Assembly: GCA_036389135.1 (NCBI GenBank)
Contig: DASVQP010000007.1
Coordinates: 1-64,000, forward strand
Direction of reading: 5' to 3'
DNA from: Longimicrobium sp.
Lineage (GTDB): Bacteria; Gemmatimonadota; Gemmatimonadetes; Longimicrobiales; Longimicrobiaceae
DNA length: 64,000 nucleotides
How positions within the stretch are numbered: position 1 is the first letter of the stretch; each line of letters starts with the position of its first letter. Shown here one piece after another: positions 14,943 to 23,373 of the stretch. The notes under the pieces are model-generated. The model was not told the DNA's origin, did no database searches, and was given only the letters and a program-made list of their open reading frames with translations. The translations under genes and the position numbers were made by a program.

Positions 14943-17900
14943 ATGATGCCCAGTCTCCGCCGTCTTCTTGCCGCCGCCGTGGTCGCCGCGGCCATGTTTG
15001 CGCCCTCGCAGGGGGATGCGCAGCGTGTGGTGCGCGTCCCTCCGCTGTATCCCACGTCGCCGCCGAGGGTGATCGGGCCGGGGGTGGTGGATACGACGGG
15101 GCTCCAGTTCCGCGTGTCGCAGGGGCGGGTGCTGGGGCCGGCGGCGCTCCCCGCGACGCAGGGGGAGAGGATCAGCGCGTTGGAGGCGGCGCGCGTGCTG
15201 GGGCGCGCACGGCCGCTGGCGCCGGATTCGGCGGCGCGCGACAGCTTCGCGTTCCCGGCGCAGACGATGCCCGCGCCGCGCGCCGGGGCCACCGTGGTCA
15301 CCGGCTTCCCGGCGCGCGACACGGCGGGGTCGGTGCCGGTGCCGCAGGTGGGGACGGGCGCACTGACGGTCACGCGGCGCGCGCCGGAGGGGGAGGTGCC
15401 GCTGGGCGCGGAGGTGACGATCACCTTTTCGCAGCCGATGGTGCCGCTCTCGTCCGTGGGCAACGTGGAGGGGCGGGCGGTGCCGGCGCGGCTCTCTCCG
15501 CAGGCGCCGGGGCGGTGGCAGTGGATCGACGTGAGGACGCTGCGGTTCGAGCCGCAGGGGCGGCTGCCGATGGCGACGGAGTTCACGGTCGAGATCCCCG
15601 CCGGCACTACGTCCGCGACGGGCGGGCGGCTGGCGGACGCGGTGCGCTGGACGTTCGGCACGCCCGCGCCGCGCGCGACGGGCGGGTGGCCGTACGCCGA
15701 CGCGATCGGATTGCAGCCGGTGCTCGTCGTCCGCTTCGACCAGGACGTCAGCCCCGCGACCGTCCTCGCCACCATCACGGTGCAGGCCCGTGGCGCGCGC
15801 GTGCCCGTGCGCCTGGCGACCGCCGCGGAGGTGGAGGCGGACGCGGATGCGCAGGCGCGGGTGCGGGGGCTGGAGGCGGGGCGCTGGGTCGCGTTCCGGC
15901 CCGTGAACCCGCTCCCAAAGGGTGCGCAGGTCACCGTCACGGTGGAGCCGGGCACGCCCTCGGCCGAGGGGCCGCGCCGCACCGCCGATCGCCAGGTGTG
16001 GGAGTTCACCACCTTTACGAGCTTCATCTTCGTCCGCGGCACCTGCGGCTTTGGCGGCGGGTGCAGGCCGGGGATGCCGCTCGTGATGCAGTTCACCACC
16101 CCGCTGGCGGACTCGCTCTTCGATGCGTCGCTCGTGCGCGTGGAGCCCGCCATCGAGGGGATGCGCATCGCCCCGCAGGGCTACTCGCTGATGATCATGG
16201 GGCGGACGCGGCCCAACACGCGCTACACGGTGCGGGTGGACGCGGGGCTGCGCGACCGGTTCGGGCAGCGGCTCGGCACGCCGGCGACGGCGTCGATCCA
16301 GGTGGGCCCGCCCGTGGCCCAGCTCTGGTCCGCGCACAACATGGTGGTGCTGGATCCGCAGGGGCCGCGCTCCGTCTCCGTGTTCGCGCGCGGGCACCAG
16401 CGGCTGCGCGTGCGGGTGCACCGCGTAGCGCCCGAGGAGTGGTTCGCCTTCGCGCGCGGCGGCGGGCGCCAGCGCGGTGAGCCGAGGCGCCTTCCCGGCC
16501 GCGAGGTCTCCAGCCGGGTGGTGGAGCCCGGCGGCCAGCCCGGCGACACGCGCGAGGTGGCGGTGGACCTGACCCCCGCGCTGGACGGCGGGCTGGGGCA
16601 GGTGGTGGTGGCGGTGGAGGCGGTGGAGGGTCCCACCGGCTGGGAGCGCAACCAGAGCGTGTACCTGTGGGTGCAGTCCACCCGCATCGGCCTCGCCGCC
16701 TTCGGCGACGCGACCGACCTGACGGCGTGGGCGAGCTCGCTGGTGGACGGGCGGCCGCTCCCCGGCGTGGAGGTGAGGCTGCATCCCGCGGGGACGGCCG
16801 CCACCACCGGCGCGGATGGGCTGGCGACGATGGCGCTCCCCGCGGCGACCGGGCGCGAGGCGTTTATCGTGGCGCGCTCCGGCGGCGACGTCGCGCTCCT
16901 GGCGCCGGGGATGGGGAACGCGGGGTGGGTGCATCTCGCGCGTCAGCCCGAGCACGCACGCGTGTCCTGGTACACTTTCACCGACCGCAACCTGTACCGC
17001 CCCGGCGAAACGGTGCGCTTCAAGGGGTGGGCGCGGCGGATGTCGTTCGGTAAAAACGGCGTCATTGCCCTTCCCGGCCGCGGCACCGTGGACTACCAGG
17101 TGCGCGACTCGCGCGGCAACGAGATCGCCAAGGGAACCGCGCAGCTCACCGAGCTGGGCGGCTTCGACGCGTCGTTCGTGGTGCCGCAGGGGGCCAACCT
17201 GGGCCACGCATCCATACAGGTGAGCCTGGCCGGGTCGCCGAACGACTCGCACGGCTTCTCCTTCCTCATGCAGGAGTTCCGCAGGCCCGAGTACGAGGTT
17301 TCGGTCACGGCCGACGAGGGCCCGCACTTCGTGGGAGGCGGAACGGAGGTGGTGGCGCGCGCGTCGTACTTCAGCGGCGGCGGCCTTCCCGGCGCGCCGG
17401 TGGAGTGGAGCGTGACGGCGACGCCCGGCTTCTTCTCCCCGCCGGGGTGGGACGAGTGGAGCTTTGGCCCCACGCGCCCCTGGTGGTGGTGGAGGGACGG
17501 CGACGACGGCGGCGAGGAGAGCGAGAGCTTCAGCGGCGTCACCGACGCGTCGGGGGCGCACGCGATCCGGCTGGACTTCGACCGCGCCGTTCCCCCGCGC
17601 CCCTTCCAGGTGACGGCGAACGCCACCGTCACCGACGTCAACCGGCAGACGTGGACCTCCAGCGCGTCGCTCCTGGTTCACCCGTCCGCGGTGTACCTGG
17701 GGATGAGGACGCCCCGCTCGTGGCTGGAGGCGGGCGACACGATGGAGCTGGAGATGATCGCCGTGGGGCTGGACGGGAAGCCGGTCCCCGGACGCACCAT
17801 CGACGTGCGCATCCGCCGCAACGAGTGGCGCTTCGACGACGGGCGCTGGCGCGAGGTGGAGGCGGGGAGCGAGAGCTGCTCCCGCGTCTCCGGCACGACG

Positions 17901-20900
17901 CCGGTGCGCTGCACCTTTCGCGTGGTGGGCGGCGACTACCGCATCGAAGGGGTGACCACCGACGCGCAGGGGCGCCGCACCTTTACCACGCTGCGCATGT
18001 GGGTGGCGGGGCCTGGCGTGCGCTTCCCCGGCCGCGGCGAGGAGAACGAGGCGCGGCGCGTGGAGATGATACCGGACAAGGAGCGCTACGCCGTGGGCGA
18101 CACGGCGCGCATCCTCCTGCGCCTCCCCTTCCAGCCGGTGCGCGGGGTGGTGACGATCGGGCGGAGCGGGATCGTGAGGACGGAGCCGTTTGCCACGGAG
18201 GGGGCCACGCACACGCTGCGCATCGCCATCACCGAGGCGGACGTGCCGAACGTGTGGGTGCAGGTGGACGTGACGGGTGCGACATCCGGCGGCACCGAGG
18301 AGCGTCCAACCGCCCGCGGCGTGGACATGGCGACCGGCACCGTGATGCTGCGCGTGCCGCCCCTCACCCGCACGCTGACCGTGCGCGCGGTGCCGTCGGA
18401 CAGTACGATGCTGCCGGACGCGGAGGGCTCGGTGGAGGTGGAGGTGCGCGACGCCGGCGGGCGCCCCGTGGCCGGCGCCGAGGTGGCGCTGGTGGTGGTG
18501 GACGAGGCGGTGCTCGCGCTGAGCGGCTACCGCATCCCCGATCCGCTCCTCCTCTTCTACCGGGAGCGCGGGGCGGGGATCAACGCGCTGCACCTGCGGC
18601 CGCTGGTGCGGGTGGTGGCGCCCGACTTCGCGCCGGCGCCCGGGACGCTGGTGGGGCGCGTGGTGAACGTGCAGACCGGCGAGCCGGTGGGCGGCGTGCG
18701 GGTGACGGTGCAGGGCTCCACGCTCTCCGCCGTGGCCGATGCGCAGGGCCGCTTCCGCATCCGCGGGGTGCCGCAGCGGACGCTGACCCTGGTCACGATG
18801 CAGGAGGGCTACGCGGGCGCCGTCCAGACGGTGCGCGTGGGGGCGGACGCGACCGCGCCGCTGCTGCTTTACCTCGTCAGCGAGCAGGCGGAGAGGGAAG
18901 GGGCAATGACGGCCGATGCCATGATGGAGTCGGTGACCGGCAATGGGGCCAGCGGCATGCCCGTGCCGGTGTCCGCCCCGCCGCCGCCCCCGCCGCCTGC
19001 GATGGCTCTGCCCATGGAGGCGCCGCCGCCGCCGATGGCCCAGCTACAGCTCCGCGCGAGCTCGGCGCCGCAGCAGCAGACGACGATCGCGGTGCGCACC
19101 AACTTCGACCCGCTGGCCGTGTGGATGGCGGCCGTGCGCACCGATGCGCAGGGGCGGGTGCGGGTACCGTTCCGGATGCCGTCGAACCTGACGCGCTACC
19201 GGGTGACGGCGGTCGCGGTGGAGGGCGCCACCCGCTTCGGCCTGGGCGAGAGCGCCATCACCGCGCGCCAGGCGCTGATGGTGAGGCCGTCGCCGCCGCG
19301 CTTCCTCAACTTCGGCGACCGCTTCGAGCTCCCCGTCGTCCTCCAGAACACCACGGGGGCGCCGATGGTGGTGCAAGTGGCGGCGCGCGCCGTGGGGGTG
19401 AGCTTCACCGATCCGGGCCGGCGCGTCACCATCCCCGCGCGCGACCGGGTGGAGGTGCGCCTGGCCGCCGAGGCCGTGCAGGCCGGGCAGGCGCGCTTCC
19501 AGGTGGTGGCCGCCGCGGCGGATGGCGCGACGGACGCGGCGGAGTTCTCGCTCCCCGTCTACACCCCGTCCACGGCCGAGGCGTTCGCCACCTACGGCAA
19601 CCTGGCCGAGGGCGCGGCCACCCTTCCGCTCGACGTGCCGATGGACGTCATCCCGTCGTTCGGCGGGCTGGAGGTGACCACTTCGTCCACTGCGCTGAGC
19701 GAGCTGACGGACGCCTTCCTCTACCTGGTGGGCTACCGCTTCGAGGGGACGGAGCAGATCGCGTCGCGGATGATCGCCGTGGCGGCGCTGCGCGACGTTC
19801 TGGGCGCCTTCAACGCCGAGGGGCTGCCCTCCGCGGACTCGCTGCGCGCCTCGGTCGCCTCGGACGTGCGGCTGCTGGCCGCGCGCCAGAACGGCGACGG
19901 CGGGTTCGCGTGGTGGCAGCGCGGGCGCGAGTCGGCGCCGTACGCCAGCATCCACGCCGCGCACGCCCTGCAGCGGGTGAGCGAGGCCGGGTACGACGTG
20001 CCGCCGGAGGTCCTCGGCCGCGCGCGCAACTACCTGCGCGCCATCCCCCGCAACCTGCCGCAGGCGTACCCCGCGGACGCGCGCCGCGCGCTGCACGCCT
20101 ACGCCCTCTACACCCGCCGCCGCATGGGGGACGAGGTGTCGGGCGACGTGCGCCGGATGGTGGCCGAGGCGGGCGGGGTGAACCAGCTCCAGCTGGAGAC
20201 GGCCGGGTGGCTCCTCTCGGCGACGGCGGGGGAGCGCGGGCCGGTGGAGGTGCGCGACTCGCTTCTGCGCCTGGTGAACAACCGCGCGACGGAGACGGCT
20301 TCGACGGCCACCTTCGCCACGCGCTACACGGAGGGCGAGTACCTGCTGCTGCACTCGGCGCGGCGCACGGACGCGGTGGTGCTGGAAGGGCTCCTGGCCG
20401 CCGACCCGCGCAACGAGCTGGTGGCCAAAACGGTGCGCGGGCTCCTGGGGAACCGGGTCCGCGGGCGCTGGAGCAACACGCAGGAGAACGCGTGGGTGCT
20501 GCTGGCGGTGCAGCGCTACTTCCGCGAGTACGAGGCGCAGACCCCCGACTTCGTCGCCCGCGTCTGGCTGGGCGACCGGCTGGCGGGGAGCGCGCCCTTC
20601 CGCGGCCGCTCCGCCACCCGCGGGCAGACGGAGATCCCGATGCGCACCCTCCAGCAGCTCCGCCCCCCGTCACTCACGGTGGGGATGGAGGGGACGGGGC
20701 GTCTGTACTACCGCGCCGGCCTCCGCTACGCCCCGCGCGACCTGGTGCTCACGCCGATGCAGCGCGGCTTCGCGGTGGAGCGCACCTACGAGGCGGTGGA
20801 CAGCGCGGGCGACGTGTCGCGCGGCGAGGACGGGATCTGGCGGGTGCGCGCGGGCGCGCGCATCCGTGTGATAGTAACGATGACGACCCCGTCGCGCCGG

Positions 20901-21251
20901 CTGCACGTGGCACTGATCGATCCGCTCCCGGCCGGGTGGGAGCCGGTGAACAACGAGCTGCGCGGTGCCCAGCCAGACGGCGGCGGTGACGGCGGGCCGG
21001 TGCGGCCGATGGGGCGCGGGGCGGATTCGTTCCGCGGCTACTGGGGCGGGAGCTGGTGGGAGCACCAGAACCTGCGCGACGACCGCGCGGAGGCGTTCAC
21101 GTCGCTGCTGCCGGCGGGAGTGTACAGCTACACGTACGTGGCCCGCGCCACCACCCCGGGGCTCTTCATCGTCCCGCCCCCGCGCGCGGAGGAGATGTAC
21201 TCGCCCGAGACGTTCGGGCGCGGGGGGACGGACCGGGTGATCGTGCGGTAG
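14943..21251 (+). CDS. alpha-2-macroglobulin family protein (no thioester Cys)
   Basis: A 2102-residue secreted giant with an N-terminal signal peptide (MMPSLRRLLAAAVVAAAMFA). It has multiple MG-type beta domains in the first half; the family phrase TDRNLYRPGETVRFKGWAR lies near residue 680. There is a carboxypeptidase-regulatory-like insert near residues 1235-1310 (GRVVNVQTGEPVGGVRVTVQ), a Pro-rich linker (APPPPPPPAMA) near 1345, then the A2M core and a helical complement-like domain. At the thioester site the sequence reads EGTEQIAS, with Thr1603 where the reactive Cys of GCxEQ would be, as in the YfaS-type subgroup. It is presumably a periplasmic bait protein that traps proteases mechanically. 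No PBP1C gene is adjacent. It ends at a repeat cluster. Confidence 0.85.
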   Translation: MMPSLRRLLAAAVVAAAMFAPSQGDAQRVVRVPPLYPTSPPRVIGPGVVDTTGLQFRVSQGRVLGPAALPATQGERISALEAARVLGRARPLAPDSAARDSFAFPAQTMPAPRAGATVVTGFPARDTAGSVPVPQVGTGALTVTRRAPEGEVPLGAEVTITFSQPMVPLSSVGNVEGRAVPARLSPQAPGRWQWIDVRTLRFEPQGRLPMATEFTVEIPAGTTSATGGRLADAVRWTFGTPAPRATGGWPYADAIGLQPVLVVRFDQDVSPATVLATITVQARGARVPVRLATAAEVEADADAQARVRGLEAGRWVAFRPVNPLPKGAQVTVTVEPGTPSAEGPRRTADRQVWEFTTFTSFIFVRGTCGFGGGCRPGMPLVMQFTTPLADSLFDASLVRVEPAIEGMRIAPQGYSLMIMGRTRPNTRYTVRVDAGLRDRFGQRLGTPATASIQVGPPVAQLWSAHNMVVLDPQGPRSVSVFARGHQRLRVRVHRVAPEEWFAFARGGGRQRGEPRRLPGREVSSRVVEPGGQPGDTREVAVDLTPALDGGLGQVVVAVEAVEGPTGWERNQSVYLWVQSTRIGLAAFGDATDLTAWASSLVDGRPLPGVEVRLHPAGTAATTGADGLATMALPAATGREAFIVARSGGDVALLAPGMGNAGWVHLARQPEHARVSWYTFTDRNLYRPGETVRFKGWARRMSFGKNGVIALPGRGTVDYQVRDSRGNEIAKGTAQLTELGGFDASFVVPQGANLGHASIQVSLAGSPNDSHGFSFLMQEFRRPEYEVSVTADEGPHFVGGGTEVVARASYFSGGGLPGAPVEWSVTATPGFFSPPGWDEWSFGPTRPWWWWRDGDDGGEESESFSGVTDASGAHAIRLDFDRAVPPRPFQVTANATVTDVNRQTWTSSASLLVHPSAVYLGMRTPRSWLEAGDTMELEMIAVGLDGKPVPGRTIDVRIRRNEWRFDDGRWREVEAGSESCSRVSGTTPVRCTFRVVGGDYRIEGVTTDAQGRRTFTTLRMWVAGPGVRFPGRGEENEARRVEMIPDKERYAVGDTARILLRLPFQPVRGVVTIGRSGIVRTEPFATEGATHTLRIAITEADVPNVWVQVDVTGATSGGTEERPTARGVDMATGTVMLRVPPLTRTLTVRAVPSDSTMLPDAEGSVEVEVRDAGGRPVAGAEVALVVVDEAVLALSGYRIPDPLLLFYRERGAGINALHLRPLVRVVAPDFAPAPGTLVGRVVNVQTGEPVGGVRVTVQGSTLSAVADAQGRFRIRGVPQRTLTLVTMQEGYAGAVQTVRVGADATAPLLLYLVSEQAEREGAMTADAMMESVTGNGASGMPVPVSAPPPPPPPAMALPMEAPPPPMAQLQLRASSAPQQQTTIAVRTNFDPLAVWMAAVRTDAQGRVRVPFRMPSNLTRYRVTAVAVEGATRFGLGESAITARQALMVRPSPPRFLNFGDRFELPVVLQNTTGAPMVVQVAARAVGVSFTDPGRRVTIPARDRVEVRLAAEAVQAGQARFQVVAAAADGATDAAEFSLPVYTPSTAEAFATYGNLAEGAATLPLDVPMDVIPSFGGLEVTTSSTALSELTDAFLYLVGYRFEGTEQIASRMIAVAALRDVLGAFNAEGLPSADSLRASVASDVRLLAARQNGDGGFAWWQRGRESAPYASIHAAHALQRVSEAGYDVPPEVLGRARNYLRAIPRNLPQAYPADARRALHAYALYTRRRMGDEVSGDVRRMVAEAGGVNQLQLETAGWLLSATAGERGPVEVRDSLLRLVNNRATETASTATFATRYTEGEYLLLHSARRTDAVVLEGLLAADPRNELVAKTVRGLLGNRVRGRWSNTQENAWVLLAVQRYFREYEAQTPDFVARVWLGDRLAGSAPFRGRSATRGQTEIPMRTLQQLRPPSLTVGMEGTGRLYYRAGLRYAPRDLVLTPMQRGFAVERTYEAVDSAGDVSRGEDGIWRVRAGARIRVIVTMTTPSRRLHVALIDPLPAGWEPVNNELRGAQPDGGGDGGPVRPMGRGADSFRGYWGGSWWEHQNLRDDRAEAFTSLLPAGVYSYTYVARATTPGLFIVPPPRAEEMYSPETFGRGGTDRVIVR

Positions 21252-21690
21252 GCGGGGCGGGCCCCCTCCCTCGCTCGTCACCTCGCTGCCCCTCCCCCGA
21301 TAACCACCCGGGGGAGGGGCGGCTGGCGTGTATGGGTGCGCGGGTGCGGGGTTCGCCGCGGGGGTGGGCACGGGCAGCCACGTGGGGCGGCCCCTACAGG
21401 TTCGGTGCGAATGGCGCGGGTTGAGGGGCTGCAGGGGCGGGCAGACACGCAGGTCTGCCCCTACCGGATTGCGTGCGTAGAGCGAGGGTCGAGGCGGGGC
21501 GGAGGGCGGGCGCGATGAACCGCGCCCCTACGGGATGGGTTCGTTTCGGGCGGGCGGCGGAGCGGGGTCGCGCACGGGCGCGATGAATCGCGGCCCTACC
21601 ACGAATGCCGCGTCGCGGGCGGAGTTCTCCCCCTCACCCGCCCTGCGCCCCCGCAGGCGGGGGAGGGGGCCGGGGGGAGGGGGCATCCCC
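21252..21690. repeat. composite repeat cluster 2 (D-B-A-C-C-E)
   Basis: The most complete cluster. D (21258-21325, CTGCCCCTCCCCCGATAACC hairpin) is followed by module B at 21372, A at 21439, C at 21508 and a second C at 21576: steps of 67, 69 and 68 bp. E (21627-21685, CCCGCAGGCGGGGGAGGGGG type) closes it. Each A/B/C module is a GGGC...GCCC palindrome ending in CCTAC, joined by similar ~43 bp linkers containing GGTCGAGGCGG-like sequence. It lies between the convergent A2M and marR genes, whose 3' end it overlaps. Confidence 0.85.
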
Positions 21691-22143
21691 GTCCCCCACG
21701 AGCGCCCGCAGGAGGCGGATGGCTTCGCGCTTCTCCTTTTTGCCCAGGGAGGCGAGCGCGGCCTTGATGCGCGCGGTGTGCTCGGGGTGGATGCGCTTCA
21801 CCAGCGACTCGCCCTCCTCGGTGAGCGCGGCGAGGCGGGCGCGGCGGTCGAGCGGGTGGCCGCGGCGCTCCACGAGGCCGCGCTTCTCCAGGCGGTCCAC
21901 CAGGTAGGTGATGCCGCCGCTGGAGACCAGGATGCGCCGCTGCACCTCGCCCAGGAGCATGGGGCCGCGGTGGAGGAGCGCTTCCAGGACGCCGAACTCC
22001 GCCGGCGTGAGGCCGTGGCGCGCCAGGTCGTCCGCGGCGTGGGCCTGCACGGCGCCGTACGCGCGCGCCAGCGCCGCCCACAACCGCAGCGTGAGCGATT
22101 GCGCCTCGGCGGGCGTGGGATCGAGCTCGGGGGTGAGGGGCAT
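21634..22143 (-). CDS. MarR family transcriptional regulator
   Basis: A 169-residue winged-helix regulator. Helices ALARAYGAVQAHAADDLAR, then LTPAEFGVLEALLHRG, the recognition region SSGGITYLVDRLEKRGLVER and the wing HPLDRRARLAALTEEG match MarR closely. It is likely a ligand-responsive repressor. Start ATG 22143 has GGAG upstream; longer frames are non-homologous. It is divergent from the LigD polymerase gene with 130 bp between starts, so it may control itself and that gene. The final residues (SPRPPPPPAGAQGG) and the stop codon are encoded by repeat module E. Confidence 0.85.
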   Translation of the reverse strand: MPLTPELDPTPAEAQSLTLRLWAALARAYGAVQAHAADDLARHGLTPAEFGVLEALLHRGPMLLGEVQRRILVSSGGITYLVDRLEKRGLVERRGHPLDRRARLAALTEEGESLVKRIHPEHTARIKAALASLGKKEKREAIRLLRALVGDGDAPSPRPPPPPAGAQGG

Positions 22144-22210
22144 CTCGGCTCCGTGTTGGCGCGCGCGGGTCTCGAACGCGCGGGTCCGCAACACCCGGAC
22201 CTCACCGGCA

Positions 22211-22259
22211 GGGTTGTTGCGCATCCGAAAGGCGCTAGCGGCGCAGGTGGTGGCAACCC
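22211..22259. other. hairpin in the marR / ligD-polymerase intergenic region
   Basis: GGGTTG (22211-22216) pairs with CAACCC (22254-22259), and an inner TGCGC with GCGCA extends the stem around a GGCGCTAGCGGC core. It could be a structured 5' leader or regulator site for either divergent gene. No known riboswitch class is recognised. Confidence 0.35.
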
Positions 22260-22273
22260 GAACCCCACGTTTG

Positions 22274-23230
22274 ATGAGCCCCCGATCCACCTTAAAGGAA
22301 AGCGCCGGCACGGAGCTGATCCCGCAGCGCGGCAAGGAGTGCGAGGTGCAGGTGGGAGGGCGGGTGGTACGGCTCACCAACCTCCACAAGCCGTTCTGGC
22401 CGGAGGATGGGATCACCAAGGGCGACCTGCTGCGCTACTACCTCTCTGTTTCGCAGTGGCTGCTGCCGCACCTGCGCGGGCGGGCGATGGTGATGAAGCG
22501 CTATCCCAACGGCTACAAGGGCCCGTTCTTCTTCATGAAGCGTACGCCGCCGGGCGCGCCCGAGTGGCTGAAGACGTGCGCAATCGAGCACAGGTCCAAA
22601 AGCATCATCGACTTCCCCATCATCGAAGACGAAGCGTCGCTGCTCTGGGCGGTGAACCTGGGGTGCATCGACCTCAACCAGTGGTACGGCGTGTGTGAGG
22701 ATTACAACCGCCCCGACTACCTTCACTTCGACCTCGACCCCGTCCCCGGCGCAGACTTCGCGCGCGTGCGGCAGGTGGCGCTCCACGTGCGCGACGCGCT
22801 GGCCAGGCAGGGGATGAAGAGCTACCCCAAGACCACGGGGAGCAAGGGGATCCACATCTACGTGCCCATCGTGCGCGGGCCGCTGCAGAAGCAGGTGTGG
22901 ACCTACGCCAAGTGGTTCGCGCAGACGCTGGAGAAACGCTTCCCCGATCTGGTGACCGCCGAGTACCGCATCGCGAAGCGGCCCGCCGGGCGCGTGCTCG
23001 TGGACTACAACCAGAACGCGTGGGGGCGCACGCTGGCGTCCGTCTACTCCGTCCGCCCCAAGCCCGGCGCCACCGTCTCTGCGCCAGTCACCTGGGACGA
23101 GGTGGAGGCGGGGATCGAGATCGAGGATTTCACCCTGCGCAACGTCCCCGCGCGCGTGGCCGAGCTGGGCGACCTGTACCGCCCGCTCGTGCTGAACCGC
23201 GGCCGCTTCGACCTTTCGAAGGTGATGTGA
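22274..23230 (+). CDS. LigD-type DNA polymerase/primase domain protein (NHEJ)
   Basis: A 318-residue stand-alone archaeo-eukaryotic primase-type polymerase of the LigD polymerase family, which fills gaps with NTPs or dNTPs during double-strand-break end joining. Landmarks are LTNLHKPFWPEDGITKGDLL and GPFFFMKRTPPGAPEWL near the N-terminus, the catalytic Asp pair in HFDLDPVPGADF, TGSKGIHIYVPI, and the terminal region VDYNQNAWGRTLASVYSVRP. Start ATG 22274 has a weak ribosome site. It is followed, past a heptamer array, by a separate ligase gene, so LigD functions are split over two genes. No nuclease domain and no Ku gene are seen. Confidence 0.88.
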   Translation: MSPRSTLKESAGTELIPQRGKECEVQVGGRVVRLTNLHKPFWPEDGITKGDLLRYYLSVSQWLLPHLRGRAMVMKRYPNGYKGPFFFMKRTPPGAPEWLKTCAIEHRSKSIIDFPIIEDEASLLWAVNLGCIDLNQWYGVCEDYNRPDYLHFDLDPVPGADFARVRQVALHVRDALARQGMKSYPKTTGSKGIHIYVPIVRGPLQKQVWTYAKWFAQTLEKRFPDLVTAEYRIAKRPAGRVLVDYNQNAWGRTLASVYSVRPKPGATVSAPVTWDEVEAGIEIEDFTLRNVPARVAELGDLYRPLVLNRGRFDLSKVM

Positions 23231-23238
23231 ACGGGACG

Positions 23239-23336
23239 GAAGTGCTAAAGTCCTAAGTGCTGAGTCCTGAGTGAAAAGCGCACTCACGCACTAACGCACT
23301 TCCGTTCAGCACTTAGCACTTAGCACTTAGCACTTC
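23239..23336. repeat. inverted heptanucleotide array between NHEJ genes
   Basis: The left part, ACGGAAGTGCTAAAGTCCTA, continues with further AAGTGCT/GAGTCCT units. The right part runs inverted, GCACTTCCGT, then repeated TTAGCAC units. Both the AAGTGCT and AGGACTC unit types occur side by side, showing that they are variants of one family. The outer ACGGAAGTGC / GCACTTCCGT can pair. Confidence 0.8.
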
Positions 23337-23373
23337 GATTTTCGATGTCCGCCTAAGACCCTGAGATCCACGC

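Noticed and set aside
14679-18593. 1304-codon open frame on the minus strand opposite the A2M gene
   Set aside because: Composition is Arg/His/Pro-rich as expected for an antisense shadow of a GC-rich gene; no domain is recognisable, and the plus-strand frame has clear A2M homology.
17405-20989. 1194-codon plus-strand frame inside the A2M gene
   Set aside because: An out-of-frame shadow caused by high GC; low-complexity Arg/Gly/Ala content and no motif.
21366-21600. CRISPR-like regular spacing of palindromes
   Set aside because: Modules A, B and C differ from each other, spacers are related to one another rather than unique, only 2-4 units occur per cluster, and no cas genes are present.
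22150-22260. tRNA-like TTCGA sequence and stems upstream of marR
   Set aside because: A T-arm-like GTTCGAGAC is present on the minus strand, but no acceptor, D-arm or anticodon arm can be assembled around it.
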